The notes beneath the pieces were generated by a model, which saw nothing but the letters and a program-made list of their open reading frames with translations, was not told the DNA's origin and made no database searches. The position numbers and the translations under genes were made by a program. Shown here piece after piece: positions 52,150 through 64,000 of a DNA stretch of 64,000 bases (the stretch's first letter is position 1; each line of letters opens with the position of its first letter). This stretch comes from Portunus trituberculatus (lineage: Eukaryota > Arthropoda > Malacostraca > Decapoda > Portunidae): the NCBI RefSeq assembly GCF_017591435.1, contig NC_059304.1, forward strand, positions 17,230,986 through 17,294,985, given 5' to 3'.

Positions 52150-52679
52150 TTATCATCATTATCCTGTCAGCAGTGAATAATCAGATAATTGAATAGAGGA
52201 CCATTCCGTTTAGGCGCTTTTACCAGTATCATCCAGCTCCACACGTTATCTCGAGGATCCGAGTTCAACTGCTGCCGGAAGCCGTTTTTTTTTTTTTTTT
52301 TTTTCTTTCTCTCCTAGATATTGTCGAGTGGCTGAGGAACACCCGCGCATTTCTTATCAACTACATCTTCAACAGTGATTACACCCGGAAACTCTGATAG
52401 GGTGCAAGAACTTCTGCAAAAGTCACTCAAAATGTGTTTCCACGAGTCGTGCTCACCGCTTACAAATAACAAACCGACCATTTCATTTTCATCTAGAAAA
52501 AAAGGCTTATAAAAGAAAGGAAGAAAAGAAAACAAAGTTCTAAACATGGCCAGTATCGTCTGTATGAGTAGCTTGCTCTTTTTATGTATGTACAGTTACA
52601 TTATGCATTAAACTTCAGTTTACTCACTGCTTATCGAAGGTGCCTCAAGATCACCAATCACTAAAAGCATAGGCTACAT

Positions 52680-52683
<4 letters not shown>
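51485..52683. other. Non-coding sequence after DNAJC28
   Basis: Starts with the DNAJC28 3' UTR. Contains poly(A) 52125-52149 and poly(T) 52287-52304 tracts, probably short retroelement tails or slippage. No other gene was seen. Confidence 0.5.

Positions 52684-52751
<68 letters not shown>
52684..52751. repeat. (TA)n microsatellite
   Basis: About 34 TA units, ending 50 bp before two perfect palindromes. Confidence 0.95.
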
Positions 52752-52754
<3 letters not shown>

Positions 52755-52801
52755 GGAATACCACGTTCACCATTGTTTGTAAGGCATATCGAGGATGTAA
52801 G

Positions 52802-52856
52802 AGCTATAGATCTATAGCTGTGTCTCTGTGGGAAAATTTATAAATTTTCCCACAGA
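52802..52856. repeat. Two adjacent perfect palindromes (18 and 32 nt)
   Basis: AGCTATAGATCTATAGCT at 52802-52819 is fully self-complementary. At 52825-52856 a 32 nt perfect palindrome runs from TCTGTGGGAAAATTTA to its reverse complement with no loop. Such sequence can form a cruciform; no element boundaries are evident. Confidence 0.85.
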
Positions 52857-53057
52857 AACGCAGCATCACAGATTCACCACAACCCTCTGACGTAAACACT
52901 ACTGAGTGTGGGCGAGACGTGGCGTGCCTGTGTTGGACCTCTCAGCGATACGGAAAAGGGGAATGTGAATTATATACATGCCTGTCCTTCTGTCATGATA
53001 TGGGTGTGTGCAGATATATAATTATGCATGCATATATGCATTTTACCATTTACAAAA

Positions 53058-53653
<596 letters not shown>

Positions 53654-54077
53654 ATGTAAGGTAGCACACGGCGGTCTCTTTGCGTCAGCGTGGCGTACTT
53701 AAGGGGAAGGGACCACCGCTATTCTTGGAGGCTAAATGAGAGCTCAAAGAAGCCCTCATTTTAGACACCTGAATGTCCACTCTCTGTGCCCTCATTCCTC
53801 ATTCCCCGTGACTCCCCGCATATCCTGGCGGCGAGGTGTGAACGCGCCGCACACCGATACATAACGCCGCGGTTTGCCCTTCACCCCATCAGGGTCAAGT
53901 GCTTAATAAGTGGCCTTGAAAGTTCACTATTTCCTTCTGTAACAAGACTGACTCCTTAATTCGGTGGCGGTGCGTGCAGACCACCAGACGCTCCTTTGTG
54001 AGTCCTTCATCCTTCATCATTCTGGGATTAACTAAGGGATGTGTTAGATGTTTACACTACGTAAGGGAAGATTATAA

Positions 54078-54125
<48 letters not shown>

Positions 54126-56054
54126 AAGGCTCTCTGTCTAATAACTCTAAGCGATGAAGTAGACATATCATTTCATTCAAAAGTTGCAGCAGTTTCAGTA
54201 AAGCAGCTCGTCTGTATATCCTGAGATCCTCATCACTTCTTCCGTCACTGCTCTCATTATCCTAACCTCCCCTCATTTCTCCCTATCACGGGGTGAGGGA
54301 AAGGAACAAAGAATTGGCACAGAATTTTATGGGTATACCGAATGGACCCAATGTGGCCAGGCGCAGTGCCAAGCCCTCAATAATTACATCGTTCGTCGGC
54401 CTGCCTATGAAGAGGGTGGTCGGGGCAGCAGCTCGTCTCACGCTTCGCCATATGACTCTTGCAAATATTACACTTACACGTGACTCTTGCTGCTCGAGAA
54501 CGCTTACTCAGCCAGACAGGATATGTTACACTTCCATGTGCATGTCGACTCTGCACACAATTCTGGTTAAAAACATAGTCAGTCAAAGTTCAACATGAAT
54601 TAATTAGGGTAAAGTTCTTGCATGATTACGAAAATGTTACGAGGAACATCTAAAATAGTTATACTTACATATTTCCTTTTACAATGCTCACAGTGATAAG
54701 AAACATTACATGAAAAATGAGATGAAAAAAATGATAAACCTGATAATATGTAATGTAGATTAACTAAATTCCAAGATGACGATAGAAACGGTAAAAAGGG
54801 ATTAAGAAGTCTACCTAGCCGCTCTTTCTCAATCCTCTCTTTCTTCTCCCTCATCCTCCTCCTTCAGCGTGACCACAAGAAAGACCACCTTGTATGCAGG
54901 TAGACAGGGACTTGCTAGTATTCTCCCGCTAACAGTGAGACGCCTCACTGCCCTCGCCAGCCGCCGGCAGCTCTGCGATCATTGCCTCGCCTCAATGTGA
55001 TAAGACGCCGCCCTCACTGCCACCACCACTACGCCGGGCAAGGTCACACAGCAAGGGTTAGACAAATATCCTTACACACACACACACACACACTACTATC
55101 CTCTCACTCAAGACACGCTAGTAAGTCAAATACAAGAAGCTCTGTAATGGACCCCTGTAAAAAGACGACCATTCAGAGACCCGTGACTGTACTCGGCTTC
55201 CCGCCACCACCTTTACTCAGTCCTTCTTCACAGACAAGGAGGCGGCAGAGGTGAAGATGATAAAGAAGAAGATAATGAAGAAGGAGGAGGAAGAGGAAGA
55301 GGAGGAGGAGGAGGAGGAGGAGGAGGAGGAAGAAGAAGAAGAAGAAGAAGAAGAAGAAGAAGAAGAAAGATGAATGTAGAAGAGAAGAAAAGTAAGTAAA
55401 AACAAAATGAAAAACAAAATTGAATATGTGAATAATTGATAAAGAAAAAAAAATAGCAAATTCATTATACCTTATACGAGGTTGAAGAAGAAGAAGAAGA
55501 AGAAGAAGAAGAAGATGATGATGATGATGATAATGATAAAAAAAAACTATCCACAACGACGACGACGACCAAAACAACAAAACATTAATACTAAACCTCC
55601 TAAAATATAAGACACGTAGCCTTCAGAGAGGAAAAAAAAAAAAAAAAAACGAAAAAAACCCCCAGAACCTAGTTATGAATAAAGACAAGAGTACCAGTAT
55701 CCTGTATCTATTCTTGGTACATCTTGCAATCGGATCCTGAAGCTTCTCTCGTAAACACATTGCTGATTGGGAGGGTGAGACGAGGAGTGGGGAGGAAAGG
55801 AGGACGGGGATAGCCTGCCTGCCTGTCTGTCTGTCTCGCCTAGCCTAGCGACACACTACATATTTGTTATCCGCTGTACCCGAGTTATGCCGCGTAATGC
55901 TGACTTGCTTACTTTATCAATGGACAGTGTAACGATATTGAATTACAACAATGCTAAAAAAAAAAAGGGGGGGATGCTCAAATTGATGAGTATATTAACT
56001 TCTTGTCGGTTAAGAAATGAGCTTATTAAGTGAGGGTATAGGAAAGTCATATAG

Positions 56055-56114
<60 letters not shown>

Positions 56115-56890
56115 TTATAGCCTCCCTGTGCAGGTAACAGTCAAATTACCCTCAGCGCGTGACGTCATCAGGCTGGCGGAGTGCCCAGAATAACACGGCT
56201 GGAGGTCAGAGGATTTTATACCACAGCCGCGCACAGTTTCTCTCCCCTTCCTTCCTTCCCTTCCTCACCCTCCCGCCTTCCTCGCCTTCCTCTTTATCAA
56301 CGCTGCATTTAGTGTTTCTACTTTTTATTTTTAACTTCCCAGCCCACTAATTCCTCCTATTCTTCCTCCCTCCCTTCTACCTAGAGAGAGGCCAAGGAAA
56401 GCGAGTGTGTAGCCTATATAAGAGAAAAGAATATGAAAAAAAATATATTGCTAGCGTTGGTTTATGCTCTCCATACATTCGTTATAGGTCGTTCTTTGGG
56501 ATTTTTCATTTTTTTCTTTCATGTTTTGATCTTTTTATTAATCTATTATCATTACCTATTATGGTCATTATTTTCTTTTTAATTTGCTTGTAGATTTGTC
56601 ATGTTGATTTGTCATCTACTTTCCCGATTTTCCTACATAATAGTTTTTACATTGCACGGTTTGATATTCATGGTAGACTATAATTTTTTTTTTCTCTCTC
56701 TCTGTAAGATAATTTCATGTACATTTTTTTTTTCATACGGTAACTCTACATAAAAGTTTCAGTGTGCTTTAGTTTCGTTTTCTTTTTACAAGCTTTACGT
56801 ATACACATAATTTCTTGCTTCAATGATTTGTATGAATAAAAAGCAAGTGAAACGGCGAAAGTTGAGAGTATTAGACTGTCACACACACAC

Positions 56891-56936
<46 letters not shown>

Positions 56937-57743
56937 TGACGCGACAGATGCTTGCAAGTTACGCCGGTGTGAAACAAAGAATAGAAGGGAGTTGTGCTTC
57001 ATGACTTGTGTTTCCCTTTGACTTGCTCTCCTCTTTCTTTCTATCTGTTTTTCCCTCTCTCCCTCTCTTCTCCCCACCGACACCTAGCAATGGCAATGAC
57101 ACGGGTACGCTGTTGCTTTGTTTTCTTTCCCGTTCCTGTTGCTAGAGGAATAACGTGAAGGAAGAGTTGGAAGATTTGATGGAGACGGTGATGGAGACTT
57201 TAGTACCTAATAGTAGTAGTAGTAGTAGTAATAGTAGTAGTAGTAGAACAACATCAACACTACTACTACTAGTACTACCACCATCACCATCAACATCAAC
57301 ACTAAGTCTCAAGGTCACGGAAAATGTATAAGTAGCGCGAAGACAAATACTAGGAACTGTCCCGTAAGTGGCACCGGGTTTATGTGTTAGCACGTGCGTT
57401 TGGCAGGGTGGAGTGCATGGCGGCTGCGGCTAATGATATATAAACACCACACAAGAGAAGAAGCGCGGCGTACGTGTGCTAGGGGGGCATTGAGGCCCAG
57501 AGGGGGAACCCGAGCAGTGACTGGCTGCTCTGTTTGCATATTGCTCCTTCGCTAAATCACTAAATCACTTCTCTCTCCATGTTTCCTCGCGAGCGGTCGG
57601 TTGCTACGGTACCCTCGTGACCGCGGCGGCTCGGACTTGAGTATCACATAACAGTACTATTCGCCACTACAGATTTGCAGAGCGCAGCATTGATAAGTAG
57701 CTGTCATGTTCACCAGAAACTACTGATTGCCTCCATTCCGTTA

Positions 57744-57779
<36 letters not shown>

Positions 57780-58582
57780 ACATGGAGGTCGATTCTGTGT
57801 ATGCCGGAATAGCTCTGCGGGTATTTTAACGTGAGAGGGGCGAGGGAGCAGCAATGAGGGACGAGAGGGAGGGAGGGAGGGAGGGAAGGCAGGATTCATA
57901 CCACTTACCGACGCAAGACGCTCGTTGCAGCACCCCGGCAGAAAAAACAAATGAAAGGGAGAGAAAAGAGAAAGTAAATATATTAGCTATAAGGAAATAT
58001 ATTCGTGGAATCCCCGAAGCATTGCTGTGACGCCGATCATTCCTGGAAGGCTTGGGACTCCCGCGCCCTCCCTCCCTCCGTTGCCCCTCCTTCCTCCTCG
58101 CTCTTTGTTCTTGCACTATTTGGGTCTCGAGTGCGGGAAAAAGAGAGTGGGAGAGAGAGCACGCTAGGAAGAGGGGAGGAGCATGCATGTCAACGCCCAA
58201 CATGTGGTACTAACATTATTTAATTCACCGCGTATAATGTTTAATGATGTTGCAGCTCAGTCTTGGCGGCGCTCCGTACAACAACTTCCCTCTCTCCCTC
58301 CCACTGCGCTGCCTGAGATGATTGAGTGCTGGGCGAGGCGCGAGGGTCGGACGCACGATTCATGTGCATAACAAAGAAAGTTCTATTTTTTTTATAATTC
58401 TTTTCTCTCAAAGAAAAGAGAACTCACTTATCAGGGAAGGTTATCAGGTTGTAACGTCCTTCGCGGCGCGTTGTGGCTCGGCTCCCTCAATGCGTCTTAA
58501 GATTACGGGGAAAGATACGCTGGTAGTACACAAAAAATCGTGAAAAGAAAATCAAAACTTGGTCCAACGAGATAATGAGTTT

Positions 58583-58639
<57 letters not shown>

Positions 58640-59055
58640 ACTCCCCAGAAAGTATTACTGAGTATGAGTGGTATGAACGGTCATCCATCACACAGGTTAC
58701 AGCCTACCAGTCCCTGCCCGCCCCTACCACACTCCAAGGCTGTAGGGAGGGTAGAAGGAAGGGGAGCGGGAAAGGTGGAGTGTCTTGCCCTGTGTATAAG
58801 AAATGTAAACACGCTCCGTAATAAAAAGAAAGAAAGAAAAAAAAAAAAAAAGAGGTGTGGTGAGTGCCAACCCTCATGCGCTACCCTTGGCACGGGCAGC
58901 GCGGGGAAGTCCCATGAAGGTGCCAGCAACACTGCCTCCGCCACCACCACCACCACCCACCACCTTTACCATCACCATGAACAGTCAATAGAATGGTTAA
59001 AATCATTTACCACTACCATAATTTCCTACACTTTCTTCACTGGCATTATAACTGC

Positions 59056-59122
<67 letters not shown>

Positions 59123-59709
59123 TTGTTTATTTCATCCCACCACCGCCACACCATCACAACGTAGCACCTTTCCAATATCACCTCCACATCTCCTTTCGTA
59201 ACCATCACCAGTACTGTCACCAAGATCATCACCACTACCATCATCACCATTAACAACCCCGCCATCATCAGCTTACCATCACACCATTATCACTAGTAAC
59301 ACTACCACCACTAGAACCACCACCACCCACATTATTATTCGCATACAAAACTCCTTACATGTTTCGGTCCAAAACAGTTAATCAGCTCAACAGTTACAAG
59401 TCCTCTTCCCTAAACAAAAACATAGGGAACCAGCCAGTGACCTTGACGGGGTGCCTCTGTTCCCTGCCTCCGTTCCCTCCCTCAGTCCCCGTCAGGGCAG
59501 CAATCATTTCTTTCTCGCCGCACTATACATACAAACACTAATATTACGAGAGCATGCTGTACAGTATCAGAGGAAGAGAAGACCAATTACCAAACAGTGT
59601 ATTCAGTGAAGGAAGAAGATTATGAAGCCATCTCATTAGAGCCCTCAAAGCGAACTGGTTTTGACATTGTTTTTTGGTTTTATGCGATCGTCTTTTGTGT
59701 TGTTTATCA

Positions 59710-59776
<67 letters not shown>

Positions 59777-60034
59777 CTTGTTCCTGTTGGTGTAAAAACA
59801 AAATTATGATGGTGATGTCTGGAGTTACGTTATCGACTCAATATGATGAATAAGTAATGGAATCACAACAACAATAACAACAACAACAACAACGACTACT
59901 ATTACTACTATTACTACTATTACTACTACTACTACTACTACTGCTACTACTAGGTACTATTGGCACATATTTCATGCTATATATATTTACTAACCAGCAT
60001 CACCTCCATATTACCATCTTCATTATAATAATCC

Positions 60035-60036
<2 letters not shown>
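53654..60036. other. Gene-poor region with microsatellites and GC-rich patches
   Basis: No exon was recognised. Repeats: (GT)n 54082-54120, GAG/GAA tracts 55293-55372 and 55484-55515, (CT)n 56059-56110, (GA)n 56895-56933, TAG units 57211-57246, (CA)n 57748-57777, (GA)n 58586-58635, (TTA)n 59058-59121, (GA)n 59712-59774 and CAA/CTA units 59868-59952. CpG-richer patches at about 53780-53880, 57420-57640 and 58240-58500 could be promoter-like, but no gene model supports that. A single perfect CRE lies at 56160-56167. Confidence 0.6.
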
Positions 60037-60103
<67 letters not shown>

Positions 60104-60130
60104 ACACAAACACAAACACACACACACACA
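60037..60130. repeat. (CA)n upstream of a SINE
   Basis: About 32 CA units to 60100, then imperfect ACA repeats up to the first base of the SINE head. Confidence 0.93.
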
Positions 60131-60416
60131 CCGCGTAGTGTAGTGGTTAGCACGCTCGACTCACAATCGAGAGGGCCGGTTCGAGTCCCGGTAAGCGGCG
60201 AGGCAAATGGGCAAGCCTCTTAATGTGTGGCCCCTGTTCACCTAGCAGTAAATAGGTACGGGATGTAACTCGAGGGGTTGTGGCCTCGCTTTCCCGGTGT
60301 GTGGAGTGTGTTATGTGGTCTCAGTCCTACCCGAAGATCGGTCTATGAGCTCTGAGCTCGCTCCGTAATGGGGAAGACTGGCTGGGTGACCAGCAGACGA
60401 CCGAGGAGGTGAATCA
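60131..60416 (+). mobile_element. tRNA-derived SINE, best-preserved copy
   Basis: The head (60131-60198) folds like a tRNA: CCGC pairs with GCGG, box A TAGTGTAGTGG at 60136-60146, box B GGTTCGAGTCC at 60178-60188 and loop CTCACAA (anticodon CAC, valine-like). A roughly 215 bp unrelated body ends ...GGTGAATC before (AC)n. It shares its body with the copies at 20683-20905, 20926-21212 and 31343-31631. RNA polymerase III would be expected to use boxes A and B. It is a SINE, not a tRNA gene. Confidence 0.88.
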
Positions 60417-62473
60417 CACACACACACACACAACACACACACGCACACACACACACACACGAACACCACCTTTCCACGGCCATCTGGAGAGTGATCACGC
60501 CTTAATACCTCCGCCATGAGGGACGAGAACACAGATGCGCAAATTAAAAACACGAGACGAGTAAAGAAGAAAAGAAAGAAGAGGAGGAAGGATCAACAAA
60601 ATGCATACATACGTAGATAAATATACTTGCTTCCTCCGAAGGGAACATAACAAGCGCTTCCCCTCCTTGTGTGCCCTTCAAACTGAGAATTACCTGCCCA
60701 CCCTTCCACTGGCTGCCTTCTAATTAACGTGCAGCAGGGCAAGACTCACCTGGCGGCCCGGATCACTGGAGGAGGAGGCGCAGGTGTGGGAGAGGGGGAG
60801 ACAGGTGTGCTGGTGTATTGAGGTGTGTTGTGTGGCAAGGAAGAAGAGAAGGAGGAGGAGGAGGAGGAGGAGGAGGAGGAGGAGGAGGAAGAGTTGTTTG
60901 TTATGGTGAATCAAAGGTAGAGAAGTGCTGGATTGAAATGGTGGTGGTGGTGGCGAGGCAATATATTTCTTGTGGTGTAGTCGTGTTGTAATGCAAGTTC
61001 GTGGTGTTATTTATAGATGTCTTAGTATTAGTGAATTATTTTTTGTTCTCATTCCTTCTTTCTTTCTTTCCTTTCTCTCCTAGTCTCCTTTCTTTTTCCT
61101 CCTCTTTTCAGTGATTAGGTAATGAAGACTGTTGGAGACTTTATTTTGACGGAACATTTTTTTCCCCAGAAAGTTCTTTAGCGTTGCATAATGTGGCACA
61201 ATATTGGTACAGTGTCATCTGGATAATCTTGTAACGAGTAAGGATTTATAGATAACATCGGTGTAACATTGCTCCACTGTTGAGGCGTCTGTGTCTCAAT
61301 CACTCTCTTTATCTCTAAGTCAATCAAAAGGATCTTCACTTCCACTCATAACCTCCAGTCAATATTGTAAGATTGTCGGTGAAATATGACGCCAATTTTA
61401 CAAAAACTAATGTCAATCGGTCAATAAATCTAACAACCACATACATCTTCGTCACTTGACACTCACAACCTTCAGCCTGCACCCGAGATCACACACCACA
61501 CATCACGCGCCTCAAAGCCTTGCCCTTCAGCTCTTCCCCATCACGCCTCCCTTTAATTGAACCCAAAATCCATACCCTCCCTCGGCACCTCAGTCCCTCG
61601 AGCCCCTCTGCACCTCAACATTCCGTGAAGCAGTTGGGGCAAGTCCCGAGCGGAGCGGAGCGAAGCTGGAGCCGTAAAGTTTCATGCCGCTAAAAGACTG
61701 TACCGTTGGAAAGAAAGAGACTCGATACATCCTCTAATTTTACGAACATGAACATCAAGGAAGCACAGAGGCCATGCGTGACTCCCTCGGTGCTTGTGGT
61801 ATTACACACGCCACAAGCAGTGCAGGAAAACATGCAGGGGGAGCAGAGAGTGTTACTGGAGTGTCGCATTGCTGCATAACAAAACGGGCGCTATGCAGTA
61901 CCTCGCCCACACACATGCATGTAGCACGCCGAGGGTGTAATGGTGAGGCGTATGTGTTGTCTTGACTTGGTGTGTAGTGAGCCGTAGAGGGTGACGTGAC
62001 GTGGTGATGTATGGTGATGTGTACAGTAATGCAGAATAGTGCGACAGTGAAACAATACTTATGACGCTACAGCACATCGCAATGCAACACAATGCAAAAA
62101 AAGAAAAAAAAAAAAAAACTATAAACATGAACTAGTTACGTTGCAGTACATAAATTAACAGCAAAACCTAACACAACGTAACACTAATTTGCAACATAAT
62201 TAAGAAAAAAAATGGTGAGAAAAAAAGGATGAAAAAATAAAACAATAAAATATAAATAAGAAAATATGTAAAATGAAACTAATAAAATGAAATATAGCAT
62301 CAAATACTTTCCTTTCTTTCGTTAAATTAATTCCCACGTTTTACAGCAACAAGACCACAGCAAAGAGTATCAATTATAATATTACACCAAAGCATGACAG
62401 CAAAAAAGAAAAACTAAAGCACTACTTATAGCAATAATGATACTGCCGCTGTTGTTGTTGTTGTTGATGATTC

Positions 62474-62515
<42 letters not shown>

Positions 62516-62521
62516 TAGTGA

Positions 62522-62568
<47 letters not shown>

Positions 62569-63352
62569 TTAATGCAACAAGAACACACTTTAAGCAACAT
62601 ACAACAACAACAAAAAGATGAAAGAAGGAAAAACAAATAAACAGTCAAGAAGGTATTTCACTGATCACAAAAGCACACACACACACACACAGGTTTAACT
62701 GACGTGCCTCACAACACAGTAATTCTTATACAAGCAGGCCGGCCCGAAGTCAGCATTAGGGCAAGGTAACACGATCTTTGCCTTCCCTTAACCTCTTCGC
62801 TGCTGTGGTTGTCTTTTGTGAACACTCTGAGGAATGTTCAAGATTTGTTTACACAGATACGTAAAAAGAAGGAATAAAGAAAGATAGAAAGAAAGAAAGA
62901 AAGAAAGAAAGAAAGGATTAGAGGTTTATTCTGCTTTTTCATGCAAGTTATGTTTAAAGAGTCTGTAATACAAAAACGGGTTAAAAGCTATTATTGAAAA
63001 AACAATGAAAAAAATCACTGACGTCTTTTGCTAACACTCAGATCAGTGGTAAGGATTTGTTTGCATAGAAACTCAGATAGAAAGAAAGCAAGCATTGGGA
63101 GCATAATCTGTCTTTTTAAGGTTTTATAAGAAGAGACTGCAGTGTAAGAATGTCTTGAAAGATATCAAAGAAACCCTTATGAAAGAGTGACTGATTGGTA
63201 TTTGAAAACACTTACATCTTATAAGCACTATTTTCAAAGACCGTACAAATTATCGTTTTTAAACATATTTCTTCACATTCATGCTGTAGAATCTTTACTC
63301 AACTATCAATACAAATACAAAGGCACGCTTGAAAACCCCAATTACTTCCACT

Positions 63353-63399
<47 letters not shown>

Positions 63400-63924
63400 C
63401 AATATTCACCCGACACCGCCAACAAACAAGACAGGCTGCCGACCCATGTTCAGCACTTCTTTGCCTCACACTCACTCCATCACCACATGTGCCCTTTCTG
63501 CGCCGCGCCACTGCTGCTGCTTCACCGTCACGAGACAACGCTCCTAAGGAAATCTTAGTGACACGATGCGCCGAACTGAGTGAAAAAACACGGGCTTTTA
63601 AACGCATTCATTTCTTACGGAAGTCTTGTTCAACCGTCAAAGCAATGATGAAAACCAGACAGAAGATCAAAATAACTTCCACTACATCCTGTACAGAATT
63701 AAGGTAAGGAGCCCAAATGTGAAATAATACTGTCCAATACAAACAGTGGAAGGTTAGGTTAGGTTAGATTACTAGGTTAAGTTCCAGCCACACAGTCTCC
63801 TGCAGCAGTCAACCCTCGCAGCCACGAGCCGAAGATCTGTGATGCAGCAGGTTCGGTAATGCAATTAGACCCCAAAGAAGGAATGCAATGCTCTTAAACC
63901 TTCCCATAATGCAATACTATATCA

Positions 63925-63965
<41 letters not shown>

Positions 63966-64000
63966 AAATATCTGCTGCTGTTTTGTTCTCTATTTAATTA
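60417..64000. other. Gene-poor right edge with microsatellites
   Basis: No exon was recognised. Repeats: (CA)n 60417-60460, GGA units 60851-60889, (TAG)n 62476-62518 followed by (AAC)n 62524-62568, (CA)n near 62674-62692, (GAAA)n 62885-62915, (GA)n 63356-63396, TTAGG-like units 63751-63776 and (CT)n 63931-63962. Open frames here are repeat-driven. Confidence 0.6.

Noticed and set aside
54293..54598. 101-codon plus-strand open frame
   Set aside because: No similarity to a known family and an open frame on the opposite strand; chance ORF.
60131..60198. Functional tRNA-Val gene
   Set aside because: The same tRNA-like head is attached to a 215 bp repeated body in several copies, which marks a SINE.

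Overview
The window is eukaryotic nuclear DNA, most likely from a decapod crustacean (a crab is my best guess). Four things point there: animal genes with GT-AG introns; very dense, very long microsatellites ((AG)n, (AC)n, (AT)n, (GGA)n, (GTA)n); scattered (TTAGG)n blocks, the arthropod telomere motif; and degraded CR1-like and I-like LINEs plus tRNA-derived SINEs. I see no prokaryotic operons, rRNA genes or CRISPR arrays. Species and gene assignments come from remembered protein families, not from a search.

Layout. Bases 1-6200 are simple repeats and unannotated sequence, including three perfect CRE sites. PTPMT1 (mitochondrial phosphatidylglycerophosphate phosphatase) lies on the minus strand at 6373-7922. 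ETFB (electron transfer flavoprotein beta) is on the plus strand at 10640-13287 with an intron in its 3' UTR. A PIF/Harbinger-type MITE with TTA duplications follows at 14218-14656. ADAL (N6-methyl-AMP deaminase family) is on the minus strand at 15217-21829. Its introns hold a 5'-truncated LINE, two SINEs and an out-of-order duplicate of one of its exons. Two further LINE fragments lie at 22117-25242.

UNG (uracil-DNA glycosylase, with an N-terminal PIP box) runs on the plus strand at 26135-36566. It is inflated by a 2.7 kb DNA transposon with about 165 bp terminal inverted repeats (28152-30883), a SINE and a 3.6 kb CR1-like LINE. The transposon sits exactly where a conserved UNG exon is expected, and that exon is absent. 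INTS1 (Integrator subunit 1, 2090 aa as modelled) is on the minus strand at 37480-45946, tail to tail with UNG. DNAJC28 is on the plus strand at about 47557-51484, head to head with INTS1. From 51.5 kb to 64 kb I find no gene, only microsatellites, a large AT-rich hairpin, a SINE and GC-rich islands.

The genes are ordinary and functionally unlinked: three mitochondrial proteins (PTPMT1, ETFB, probably DNAJC28), nucleotide metabolism (ADAL), DNA repair (UNG) and snRNA/transcription processing (INTS1). The unusual content is in mobile and structural DNA: the TIR transposon with a C-terminal CXC-like cysteine cluster and four AGGTCA DR4 half-sites, the UNG exon loss, the ADAL exon duplication, and SINEs flanked on both sides by (AC)n.
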